From assembly GCA_016177905.1 (NCBI GenBank), contig JACOUK010000018.1, positions 1 to 24,346 on the forward strand: DNA of 24,346 nt, written 5' to 3'. This DNA is from Candidatus Spechtiibacteriota bacterium. GTDB lineage: Bacteria; Patescibacteriota; Minisyncoccia; Spechtbacterales; HO2-43-30. The notes under the pieces are model-generated. The model ran no database searches and was not told the origin of the DNA. It saw only the letters and a list, made by a program, of their open reading frames with translations. Position 1 is the stretch's first letter. The number at the start of each line of letters is the position of its first letter. Position numbers and translations under genes: made by a program. Shown piece after piece: positions 14,386 through 21,559 of the stretch.

Positions 14386-15189
14386 TTATTTGATTTGGAA
14401 TAGAACGGTGAGTGTTACGAACACATCCTGCGAGCCGGGTTCAACTTGTGGGGTAGTTTTTTCAGCGTTCGGAGCGCCAGTCGAGTCTGCCCCTTGGCGA
14501 TAGAGCTGTGGGAAATATGAATACTCCTCCTGTATTGAAAGAATCTTTCCAATTCTAAAACCGCCGGCATCAGCGAGTTCTTTTGCCTGACTTTTTGCTT
14601 TGCGGATGGCGATTGCCCGCGCCTCTTTTTTATATTGATCCGGATCTTCCACGGAAAACGCGAGGGAATTCACCTGTGTAGCGCCTCGTTCGATTGCTCC
14701 AGAAAGAAGCGCGCCCGCCTTTTCAAATGTTCGTAATTTTACGGCGAGACTTTGGGTGATGGTGTAGCCGACGATGATTTGATTTATCGGCGGACAGGGA
14801 AACGTCTTTCCCTCCGCGTCAGAAGCGGGGCAAGGAATGCGCGGGTAATCCCACGGCGAGTAGTACTTTGGTTGTAAAGAAAATTCAGAGGTTTTTATGT
14901 CTTCGTTCGCGACACCTTCATTCTTTAGGAAAGCGATGATAGAATTCACTTTCTCGGCATTCTTTCCCTCGATGGTCTTTGGATCTTTGCCTTCGCTTGT
15001 GAGTGATAGAGTAACTTGCCCGAGGTCAGGCCGCGCGGAAACACGCCCCTCGCTTGTAATGGGAAGAGTGCGATCAATTGATGAATGGTCGGGAAATACT
15101 TTTTGCCATGCTACAACAAGGATAAGCAGAGTTGCCGAAATAAGAAACGCGCTTGAGAAAATTGCTATAGTTTTCAGTGATTTTTCCAT
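14386..15189 (-). CDS. SIMPL/DUF541 domain protein (oxidative-stress defence-like), membrane anchored
   Basis: A 267-residue protein with an N-terminal membrane helix (residues ~8-28) and the SIMPL domain: ITSEGRVSARPDLGQVTLSLTSEGKDP, NAEKVNSIIAFLKNEGVANEDIKTSEFSLQP, YTITQSLAVKLRTFEKAGALLSGAIERGATQVNSLAFSVED and ARAIAIRKAKSQAKELADAGGFRIGKILSI. This family (BP26/YggE/SIMPL) forms periplasmic or surface-exposed assemblies and is often listed as stress-related; its chemistry is not known. An inserted loop (~100-130) carries two Cys (CPASDAEGKTFPCPP) that could form a disulphide, consistent with an outside location. Convergent with the carboxypeptidase gene; its own -35/-10 places transcription start at the ATG. 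Confidence 0.9.
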   Translation of the reverse strand: MEKSLKTIAIFSSAFLISATLLILVVAWQKVFPDHSSIDRTLPITSEGRVSARPDLGQVTLSLTSEGKDPKTIEGKNAEKVNSIIAFLKNEGVANEDIKTSEFSLQPKYYSPWDYPRIPCPASDAEGKTFPCPPINQIIVGYTITQSLAVKLRTFEKAGALLSGAIERGATQVNSLAFSVEDPDQYKKEARAIAIRKAKSQAKELADAGGFRIGKILSIQEEYSYFPQLYRQGADSTGAPNAEKTTPQVEPGSQDVFVTLTVLFQIK

Positions 15190-15197
15190 CTAGCACT

Positions 15198-15227
15198 AAT
15201 ATATCGTAAAAAAACTGGGTGCGTCAA
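15198..15227 (-). promoter_or_regulatory. Promoter for the leaderless SIMPL gene
   Basis: On the minus strand TTGACG (15222-15227), an 18-base spacer and TATATT (15198-15203) lie 8 bases before ATG 15189. The match is 5/6 at each box. Confidence 0.7.
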
Positions 15228-15245
15228 GTGATTGCGCGTCCCATA

Positions 15246-15278
15246 CTCTTATAGACTGGATAAGAAGGGCGTATGTGT
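15246..15278 (+). repeat. Relic copy of the carboxypeptidase 3' end
   Basis: This 33-base stretch matches 14265-14297 at 30 of 33 positions. In frame it reads LIDWIRRAYV then stop, against LIDWVRRAYVWE in the gene. It is probably the last trace of a duplicated S11 gene or a recombination scar. The rest of the 150-base gap 15190-15339 holds the promoters of the flanking genes. Confidence 0.75.
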
Positions 15279-15324
15279 AGCATAATTGAGATTACTTGTC
15301 AATATTCATAGGTAAAGTTTTTTG

Positions 15325-15333
15325 TGGTATTTT
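15325..15333 (+). promoter_or_regulatory. Possible extended -10 for the DUF1611 gene
   Basis: TGGTATTTT has the TGn extension and a -10 of TATTTT (15328-15333), 6 bases before ATG 15340. No -35 at correct spacing. It fits the leaderless pattern but is weaker than the others. Confidence 0.4.
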
Positions 15334-15339
15334 AGGCGC

Positions 15340-16548
15340 ATGACAAAATCGTTATTCAAGGCGCCGATTGATTTAAAAAAACACTCCTCGCTTCTATACG
15401 CCGAAGGAGTTTTTGGTTTGGGAGCGAGAAAAAAATATTCAATGCGGCCCAAGACCGCCGACGGGATTTTGCGATACGCGGAGTATGCAATTGTTGGCGT
15501 GGTGGATTCTGGCTCTTACGAAAAAACAGCGGGAGAAGTTTTGCCGGTGTATCTACACGGGGTTTCACCTCGCCTTCGGCGGACGGAGACTCCTATTTTT
15601 CACACCCTAAAAGAAGCAAAGGCGAAAACCGATGGTACCGTATTGATTCTCGGTTCCGCTCCAGAAGGAGGAGAGCTTCCGGAAGAATGGAGAGCCGATA
15701 TTCGATGGGCAATAAAAAATCGCATGCACATTGTTTCCGGATTGCATTTTTTACTGGGAGAGGACCCGGAGTTTCAAAAAGTAGCAAAAAAGTATAGAGT
15801 GATACTATGGGACGTTCGGAAAACATCGTCCCAAGATCATGTTCCGGTCGGGTCAAGCAAGGCGTATTTTATCAAGAAACCAATCGTTCTTACGGTTGGC
15901 ACCGACGCGGCGATTGGAAAGATGACTGTTGCGTACGAAATGCATCGAGCGGCGAAAGAACTTGGAGCAAAAAGTTGCCTCATTCCGACAGGCCAGACTG
16001 CGATTATGATTGAAGGGTGGGGGGTTAGCATAGATGCGTTGCCCGCAGATTTTATGGCAGGAGCGGTGGAAATGATGATACGCGAAAAAGCGAAAAATCA
16101 CGATATTTTGTTTGTGGAAGGGCAAGGGAGTCTTTTCCATCCCGCGTACGCGAATACGACCATTGCGCTTCTGCACGGCGCGGTGCCGAGCCACATGGTG
16201 CTTGTGCATAAGCCTTCTCGGAAACATTCGATAGGCTCAAGGCTTATTGTATTACCGGATTTTAAAAAAGCAATTTCACATTATGAAAATTCCGTGCTTC
16301 CGGAATTTCGCAAGGCAAAGGTTGCGGGTATCGCGTTCAATTTTGATGGGTTTCCCAAAGAGCGGATTACATCGTATATGAAAGAGGTTGGCGCTGGATG
16401 TCGGTTGCCGGTATTTGACGCGCTTGAGGACAAAAAAGTCATACATCAATTGGTGCGGAATATTCTTGATGGAAAAAAAAAAAAAAAAACATGTGCATAT
16501 TGTCGGTATCTGTGGCGTTACCATGGCGCCTTTGGCAGTGCTGTATAA
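15340..16548 (+). CDS. DUF1611 family protein (DgcN-like, possible D-glutamate N-acyltransferase)
   Basis: A 402-residue protein with the DUF1611 N-terminal Rossmann-like domain (~10-165; GILRYAEYAIVGVVDSGSYEKTAGEVLP, LILGSAPEGGELPEEWRADI, AIKNRMHIVSGLH) and the P-loop-like C-terminal domain (~175-395; VLTVGTDAAIGKMTVAYEM at 184-201, IPTGQTAIMIEGWGVSIDALPADFMAGAVE, ILFVEGQGSLFHPAY). Members called DgcN acetylate D-glutamate; the family is wider and the substrate here is not proven. Start 15340 gives MTKSLFKAPI; an upstream in-frame GTG at 15322 is less likely. The C-terminal ~24 residues (KKKKK then CAYCRYLWRYH) do not look like family sequence: they come from reading through a 17-A run in a frame left open by the overlapping Mur-ligase gene. 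Functional neighbours are the Mur ligase and the LysW-like gene. Confidence 0.85.
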   Translation: MTKSLFKAPIDLKKHSSLLYAEGVFGLGARKKYSMRPKTADGILRYAEYAIVGVVDSGSYEKTAGEVLPVYLHGVSPRLRRTETPIFHTLKEAKAKTDGTVLILGSAPEGGELPEEWRADIRWAIKNRMHIVSGLHFLLGEDPEFQKVAKKYRVILWDVRKTSSQDHVPVGSSKAYFIKKPIVLTVGTDAAIGKMTVAYEMHRAAKELGAKSCLIPTGQTAIMIEGWGVSIDALPADFMAGAVEMMIREKAKNHDILFVEGQGSLFHPAYANTTIALLHGAVPSHMVLVHKPSRKHSIGSRLIVLPDFKKAISHYENSVLPEFRKAKVAGIAFNFDGFPKERITSYMKEVGAGCRLPVFDALEDKKVIHQLVRNILDGKKKKKTCAYCRYLWRYHGAFGSAV

Positions 16549-17827
16549 AAAAATGGGATGGAAAGTGACGGGGTCTGACAGAGGATTTTTCCCGCCCATG
16601 AGCACGTACCTTGAAAAGAACGGAATACATATTATGCCCGGCTTCAAAAAAGAGCGCCTTGAGCCTTCTTGCGATTTCGTGCTTGCGTCAGCTTTTATTA
16701 CTGATAAAAATCCCGAAGTCCTTGAGGCGAGGAGGAGAAACATCCCCGTGAAGGTGTACGCGGATGTATTGCCCGATCTTGTCGAAAAAGAAAACTCTGT
16801 CATCATCGCGGGGGATTGCGGGAAGACTTCGACCACCGCGCTTGTTGCCTGGATTCTTGAAAAGGCGGGGTACAACCCAAATTTTATGATTGGCGGGCTG
16901 CCAAGAAATTTTGAGCACGGCATACGAAAGACCGAGTCCAACTGGTCGGTGATGGAGGGAGACGAATATGTCGCTTCAAGTTGGGACAATACTCCGCGGT
17001 TTCTTTATTATCACCCAAAGTATCTTATTGTTACGGACGCGGCGTGGGATCACATGGATAAATTTACGACGGAGTGGTCGTATATTCGCGCGTTTTGGCA
17101 GCTTATAAAAAAAGTTCCGCACGATGGAGCGATCATCGCGCACGCGAACGGGAGGAATATCAAACGAGTTGTCAAGACAAAAGTATTAAAAAGAACAAAC
17201 ATCCCTCTTGTATTTTACGAAAGCATGGATTCCGATAATTTTATTTTGCCCTATCCCGGCAGGATCTGGAAAGAGAATTGCGCCGCCGCGATAGTGCTCG
17301 CAAGATATTTGGGAATTTCGGACGCGACCATCAAGGAAGCGCTTGCAACGTTTCTTGGGGTAAAAAGACGCCAGGAAGTGCGCTACAAGAGCGAGAATAT
17401 TGTTCTCGTTGACGATAATGCCCATACCCCCATGAAAGTAAAGGGGGCACTGGGGGTAATTTCCGAAATGTTCCCTCGCTACGTCCGCTGTGTGATCTAC
17501 GAACCGGGGAATCGGAGTCCGGCCGGGCTTACCCAGCGCGGGTATGGCACGTGTTTCAAAAGAGCGCAGTTTGTGATTTTTCCGAAAGTAAGTTCAGCGC
17601 GAGCGGAGCTTCAGGATTTCAACAAACGGCTCGCTCGCCGGTTGCAGAGATATTATAAAAATCTTCAATACATTGACAATGATCAAGAAGTAATCCTTGC
17701 GATGAAAAAAATCGCGGAACACGCGATCCAAAATCAGAAAAAAGTCGTGTTTACTTTTATGAGTCAAAAAGGATTTCGGGGAATGATAGAGGAAGCGGTA
17801 AAAACTTTCACTTCTCTTCCTCGATAA
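16469..17827 (+). CDS. Mpl/MurC-like Mur ligase family protein
   Basis: ATP-dependent amide ligase of the Mur family, closest in style to Mpl (which joins a recycled tripeptide to UDP-MurNAc). The 452-residue protein shows the N-terminal nucleotide-sugar domain (VHIVGICGVTMAPLAVLYKKMGWKVTGSDRGFFPPMSTYLEKNGI), the central ATPase (AGDCGKTSTTALVAWIL, ~114-130; NFMIGGLPRNFEHGIR; EGDEYVASSWD) and the C-terminal domain (VLVDDNAHTPMKVKGAL, like the FAHHP site of Mpl). The P-loop is GDCGKTST, not the usual GTHGKTTT, and DNAHTP replaces FAHHP, so the substrate may differ. Start ATG 16469 sits directly before a run of 17 A (MEKKKKKHVHIVG), overlapping the DUF1611 gene by 80 bases. The tail overlaps the convergent LysW-like gene by 20 bases. 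Confidence 0.88.
   Translation: MEKKKKKHVHIVGICGVTMAPLAVLYKKMGWKVTGSDRGFFPPMSTYLEKNGIHIMPGFKKERLEPSCDFVLASAFITDKNPEVLEARRRNIPVKVYADVLPDLVEKENSVIIAGDCGKTSTTALVAWILEKAGYNPNFMIGGLPRNFEHGIRKTESNWSVMEGDEYVASSWDNTPRFLYYHPKYLIVTDAAWDHMDKFTTEWSYIRAFWQLIKKVPHDGAIIAHANGRNIKRVVKTKVLKRTNIPLVFYESMDSDNFILPYPGRIWKENCAAAIVLARYLGISDATIKEALATFLGVKRRQEVRYKSENIVLVDDNAHTPMKVKGALGVISEMFPRYVRCVIYEPGNRSPAGLTQRGYGTCFKRAQFVIFPKVSSARAELQDFNKRLARRLQRYYKNLQYIDNDQEVILAMKKIAEHAIQNQKKVVFTFMSQKGFRGMIEEAVKTFTSLPR
16473..16489 (+). repeat. Run of 17 A at the DUF1611/Mur-ligase overlap
   Basis: A17 is long enough for RNA polymerase or ribosome slippage. One A fewer, or two more, in the mRNA would join the DUF1611 frame to the Mur-ligase frame. 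It is also a likely site for sequencing or replication length error. Confidence 0.85.
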
Positions 17828-17972
17828 TTTTTATTTCGCAAGTTCCGTCTGGGTTTACCTTTGTTATCTCGAAACTCACTCCGCAGTAGTCGCACTCAAA
17901 CCATTTGCCGACTTGCGCGTCTTTTTGCTCTAATTTTTTGTCATTTTTACATTCGGGGCATTGAATACGCAT
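17808..17972 (-). CDS. LysW-like small zinc-ribbon protein (54 aa)
   Basis: A small acidic zinc-ribbon protein: MRIQCPECKNDKKLEQK, then VGKWFECDYCGVSFEIT and a tail ending EIKIIEEEK. The CPEC and CDYC pairs (Cys 5, 8, 27, 30) form the zinc site. The order CPEC-x18-CxxCG followed by a beta hairpin matches LysW, the amino-group carrier protein of lysine/arginine synthesis. LysW itself ends EDWGE, where the last Glu carries the substrate. This one ends EEEK, so it is either a variant carrier or a plain zinc ribbon. LysX and other partners are not in the window. Its start codon abuts the start of the divergent PLP-enzyme gene (CATATG at 17970-17975) and its 3' end overlaps the Mur-ligase gene, so it fills the gap between the two exactly. 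Confidence 0.8.
   Translation of the reverse strand: MRIQCPECKNDKKLEQKDAQVGKWFECDYCGVSFEITKVNPDGTCEIKIIEEEK
17938..17966 (+). promoter_or_regulatory. Promoter for the PLP-enzyme gene, inside the LysW-like gene
   Basis: TTGTCA (17938-17943), a 17-base spacer and TTGAAT (17961-17966) end 6 bases before ATG 17973. The -35 matches 5/6 and the -10 matches 4/6. Confidence 0.45.
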
Positions 17973-18783
17973 ATGACACCAGTATACAAAATTAAAATAC
18001 CAAGGTCAACAGATAGTATGTGGGTGAAACTGGAGAGTCAAAATCCTACCGGCACTCACAAAGATCGCTCGCTTCGGCCGTGGATTTTACATTACGCGAG
18101 ACTCCGCTCTTTCTGCCGCGCACGTATGCGATGAAATTGACGCGAAGCTCCATGCGTTCGTGTCTCCACGTCTGGATCGAAATAAAATTTTACGTCTCAA
18201 AGAGTGCAAAAGTGTTATTCTGCATGTCACCTCAACGCCCCGCAAGGACGCGTTTCAATTTTCAAAGGAGAATGGACTCATAAATCTTCGAGCTTCAAGC
18301 GATGATAAAGCCCTTGCGGGGTACAAAGAGATCGCTTTTGAGCTTCTCACACAGCTTGAAAAAGTTGACCAGCTTTTTGTTCCGACAAGTTCTGGCGCGA
18401 CATTGATCGGGATTTTTCAAGGATTCAAGGAGAGAGGAAAGAAGGTTCCCGCGCTGTACGCAGTGCAGACCGCGAGAGTTCATCCAATGGCGAGTTATTT
18501 TGATAAAGATTTTACGCAAGAATCTGTAAGCTATGCGACCTCGATCGTTGATAATATCGCGCGGAGAAAAGACGAAGTCATAAAAATTCTTAAAGAATCC
18601 GGCGGCGGGGGATTTATAATATCAAATAGCGAACTTTTGGAGGCAAGAAAAGTTTTTGAACAAAGCGAAGCGGAATGTGCGCTTGGTTGGCAAAGTCTGC
18701 TTTCGTTCGCTGGATTTTTAAAGTGGCGAAAGCAAAGCGTTGATACCAAAAAAAAGATTTCAGTGTGCATATGCACGGATTAA
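17973..18783 (+). pseudogene. PLP-dependent fold-type II enzyme (threonine-synthase-like), frameshifted
   Basis: The first frame (from ATG 17973) encodes MTPVYKIKIPRS, MWVKLESQNPTGTHKDRSLRPWILHYAR; HKDR carries the Lys that would hold PLP. It stops at 18132-18134. From about 18103 the homologous sequence continues in another frame: SALSAAHVCDEIDAKLHAFVSP, ILHVTSTPRKDAF, VPTSSGATLIGIFQGFKERG, ending KISVCICTD at 18783. Between LHYAR and SALSAA the family has a strand plus the SSSGN loop that binds PLP and substrate. That stretch is missing, so a deletion of about 40-50 bases caused the frameshift. As read the enzyme cannot work. Related enzymes make threonine or perform beta/gamma-replacement or lyase reactions on amino acids. 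An assembly error is the alternative. Confidence 0.8.
17981..18009 (-). promoter_or_regulatory. Promoter for the leaderless LysW-like gene, inside the PLP-enzyme gene
   Basis: On the minus strand TTGACC (18004-18009), a 17-base spacer and TATACT (17981-17986) end 8 bases before ATG 17972. Both boxes match 5/6, among the best sigma-70 promoters in the window. Confidence 0.75.
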
Positions 18784-18799
18784 AATAATGACAGCCGCC

Positions 18800-18828
18800 T
18801 TGCAATACTGTTCTCATTATTGTATAGT
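18800..18828 (+). promoter_or_regulatory. Promoter for the NIF3-dnaG-rpoD group
   Basis: TTGCAA (18800-18805), a 17-base spacer and TATAGT (18823-18828) stand 20 bases before ATG 18849, giving a leader of about 13 bases. Confidence 0.7.
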
Positions 18829-18848
18829 TTGAGCATCTGCATCTTTCT

Positions 18849-19802
18849 ATGAAACTCAAGGAAATTTACAATCTTTCGATCCAAATGGGCATAGACGCGG
18901 ATCCGCGGGGAAGAGCCGCGGTTGAAAAAGGGCTTCAAAACGTGCGTGCGAAGTACGAAAAAATGGACGAAAAGGAGAAGGAGTACTTTGATAGAGAAAC
19001 TCTTATAAATCCTTATTCTGATACGCGACTCCATTTCGGCGACCCGGAACTTGAAATAAAGAAAATTTTCGCCGGTATTGATATCGACGGTGATGAGCTC
19101 TTGCTCGCGAAGCATTTGGGCGATATTGATGCGTGTGTGGCCCATCATCCCCGCGGCATTGCCCTTGCCAAGCTCCACGATGTGATGCCCCTCCAAGCGG
19201 ATGTCCTTAATCAATATGGCGTGCCTATCAATGTTGCGGAGGCACTTTTGCATACAAGGATTTCGGAAGTTGGGCGCGGTCTTTCGGCAAGCAATCATTA
19301 TCGCGCACTTGACATAGCCCGACTTCTTCAGATGCCGTATATGTGCACCCATACGGTAACAGACAGCCTCGTTTTTCAATTTCTGAAACAGCGCGTGGAA
19401 GGAGAAAGATTTGGAACCGTAGGCGAGGTTCTTGACGCGCTTCTTGAGATACCAGAATACCGTGAGTCTAAAAAGCGCGGTATGGGACCAGAAATCTTTT
19501 CGGGCAAACGGGAAAATCGCGCTGGTCGGGTTGCTCTTACCGAAATAACCGGGGGCACCGACGGCGCGCATGATATATACGAAAAACTTGCGCAAGCCGG
19601 CGTGGGAACCGTGATTGCGATGCACCAGTCCGAAAAGCATGTAAAGTTTGCTGAAAAGGCTCATGTCAACGTCGTCATCGCGGGTCATATGAGTTCGGAC
19701 TCTGTGGGCATGAACTTATTTCTCGATACAATAGAGGAAAAAGGAGTTGAGATTGTGCCTTGCGGAGGGCTTCTGCGAGTCGTTCGCACGCGCGCATTTT
19801 AA
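18849..19802 (+). CDS. NIF3/DUF34 family metal-binding protein
   Basis: Widespread family related to NGG1-interacting factor 3; often mis-named GTP cyclohydrolase I type 2, and its true role is still unclear (metal chaperone or hydrolase suggested). The 317-residue product has a helical N-terminus (MKLKEIYNLSIQMGIDADPRGR), the metal-binding DACVAHHPRGIALAKLHDVMPLQ (His 99 and 100), VPINVAEALLHTRISEVGRGLSASNHYR, ALTEITGGTDGAHDIYEKLAQAGVGTVIAMHQSEKHVKFAEKAHVNVVIAGHMSSDSVGMNLFLD and a short tail. The His-rich sites are complete. It has its own promoter and stands 11 bases before dnaG, so it probably leads the dnaG-rpoD transcript. Confidence 0.9.
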   Translation: MKLKEIYNLSIQMGIDADPRGRAAVEKGLQNVRAKYEKMDEKEKEYFDRETLINPYSDTRLHFGDPELEIKKIFAGIDIDGDELLLAKHLGDIDACVAHHPRGIALAKLHDVMPLQADVLNQYGVPINVAEALLHTRISEVGRGLSASNHYRALDIARLLQMPYMCTHTVTDSLVFQFLKQRVEGERFGTVGEVLDALLEIPEYRESKKRGMGPEIFSGKRENRAGRVALTEITGGTDGAHDIYEKLAQAGVGTVIAMHQSEKHVKFAEKAHVNVVIAGHMSSDSVGMNLFLDTIEEKGVEIVPCGGLLRVVRTRAF

Positions 19803-19813
19803 TTTTTATTTTG

Positions 19814-21559
19814 GTGAGCGACAATCAAAACCAGGTTGACGAAATAAAAAATCGCCTCGACGTGTGCGAATTTGTTCGGGGCTATATGAAGCTTGAAAAA
19901 AGCGGGTCAAGTTTTCGCGGTCTCTGCCCTTTCCATAAAGAAAAGACGCCATCGTTTTTCGTATCGCCGTCTCGGCAGTTGTGGAAATGTTTTGGATGCG
20001 GAGTTGGAGGAGATCTTTTTAGTTTTTTCATGCAGATCGAGGGTGTTGATTTTAAGGAAGCATTGTCTTCACTCGCCGAAAAGGCCGGGGTCGCACTCCG
20101 TTCGTATGATCCGCACATTCGCAGCGAAAAGACAAGACTCTACGAGATTTGCGAAAAAGCGTGTCAATTCTTCGAAAAACAGCTTACATCTTCAATGCTC
20201 GGCGCTGAAGTGAAAGAATATCTTCTGGGAAGAGGAATACATGAAGATAGCATAAAAAAGTTCCGTCTCGGTTTTGCTCCCTACACAAGAAACGCTCTCC
20301 TTCAATATCTGCGGGCTTTGGGGTATTCCCCAACAGAGATTTTCAAGTGCGGAGTTTCGGTGCAAGTAAGCGGGGCTTTTCTTGATCGTTTTCGCGGGAG
20401 AGTGATGTTCCCAATCTTTGATCTAAACGGCCAGGTTATTGGGTTTGGAGGAAGAGTATTTTTTCGCAAAAATCAAGTTCCCGATAAGAACCTCGCAAAA
20501 TATATCAACACTCCCCAAACTCTTCTCTATGATAAGAGCAGGGTGCTCTATGGGCTGCATGCGGCAAGAATGAACATACGAGAAACGCAAAATTGCGTGC
20601 TTGTCGAGGGGTATACCGATTGCATCATGGCGCATCAGACTGGCGTTACGAACGCCGTCGCTGTTTCCGGGACTGCCCTCACCGAACAGCAGCTGGATCT
20701 CATGAAGCGATACACTGAAAATCTTATTTTGCTTTTTGATATGGATACAGCCGGGGATAACGCGACAAAACGCGGAATTCATATGGCCTTGGCGAAAGGA
20801 TTTCAATTGAAAGTCGTCATTCTTCCCGAAGGGAAAGACCCAGCGGAACTTATTCAGAAAAACGAAGAGGCGTGGAAAAAAGCGATCGAAAAACCTCTGT
20901 CAATCGGCGATTTCTATTTTCAAAACGCGCTTGCCCGCTTTGACAGAAAAGATCCTCAAGGAATGAGGCAAATCTCGGGGATGATTCTTCCTGTTATTAA
21001 GCAAATTCCAAGCGCAATCGAGCAATCGTATTGGGTGCAAAAGCTCGCGGCAGAGCTTATCTGTGCGGAAAGCGCGATCTGGAGCGATCTTGAAAAAACT
21101 CCCCTGGCATACGGTAATGCGGAGGTTTCGCACGAAAAGCCAAAGGCGGAAGATGTTTCGAGCATTAAAAAAACGAAACGCGAAATGCTGTATGCGCGCA
21201 TTCTTCTCCTTCTTTCTAAAAATCCATCGTGCAAGGAGATCTTCGAAAAAAAAGATACAGAATTTTTTGATGAAAAGAGCGCTCTCGCATCGGCGTGCGT
21301 GAAGCTTAAAAAAGGACAAGAGCTTTTGCCCGCGGAAAAAGAATTACTGGAAGGTATACTTTTTGAAGACGAAGTGTTTCCGCAGGTTATGCTCGGCATG
21401 AATGTTTTGGAGGAATTTCGCCTGTGCTTGGAAACTCTGCGAGAACTTACGCTTAAGAGCGAACTTCAGGAAATCCAGCAGAAGCTCAAACAGGATCAGA
21501 CGAATGAAGAATTGCTAAAAAAATTTCATGCGGTATCAATAAAACTCGCAAAATTATGA
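19814..21559 (+). CDS. dnaG: DNA primase
   Basis: Makes RNA primers at the replication fork. From GTG 19814 the protein has 581 residues: CHC2 zinc ribbon (CPFH, then 17 residues, CFGC; Cys 38, His 41, Cys 59, Cys 62), the RNA-polymerase core (~110-260; YLLGRGIHEDSIKKFRLGFAP, DRFRGRVMFPIFDLNGQVIGFGGR, KYINTPQT) and the TOPRIM domain (EGYTD at 265-269; LLFDMDTAGDNA at ~306-317). The C-terminal region (~380-581) is helical and poorly conserved, as expected for the helicase-interaction part. GTG 19814 is chosen because SDNQNQVDEIKNRLDV matches the usual N-terminus; upstream codons overlap NIF3 in another frame. No Shine-Dalgarno. The stop overlaps the rpoD start as ATGA. Confidence 0.96.
   Translation: MSDNQNQVDEIKNRLDVCEFVRGYMKLEKSGSSFRGLCPFHKEKTPSFFVSPSRQLWKCFGCGVGGDLFSFFMQIEGVDFKEALSSLAEKAGVALRSYDPHIRSEKTRLYEICEKACQFFEKQLTSSMLGAEVKEYLLGRGIHEDSIKKFRLGFAPYTRNALLQYLRALGYSPTEIFKCGVSVQVSGAFLDRFRGRVMFPIFDLNGQVIGFGGRVFFRKNQVPDKNLAKYINTPQTLLYDKSRVLYGLHAARMNIRETQNCVLVEGYTDCIMAHQTGVTNAVAVSGTALTEQQLDLMKRYTENLILLFDMDTAGDNATKRGIHMALAKGFQLKVVILPEGKDPAELIQKNEEAWKKAIEKPLSIGDFYFQNALARFDRKDPQGMRQISGMILPVIKQIPSAIEQSYWVQKLAAELICAESAIWSDLEKTPLAYGNAEVSHEKPKAEDVSSIKKTKREMLYARILLLLSKNPSCKEIFEKKDTEFFDEKSALASACVKLKKGQELLPAEKELLEGILFEDEVFPQVMLGMNVLEEFRLCLETLRELTLKSELQEIQQKLKQDQTNEELLKKFHAVSIKLAKL

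Noticed and set aside
16473..16489. A17 run as the T-tract of a minus-strand terminator
   Set aside because: No GC-rich stem precedes it on the minus strand and no minus-strand gene ends there.
18780..19688. Long minus-strand frame (302 codons) opposite NIF3
   Set aside because: Its product resembles nothing, while the plus strand encodes a full NIF3 protein with intact metal sites.
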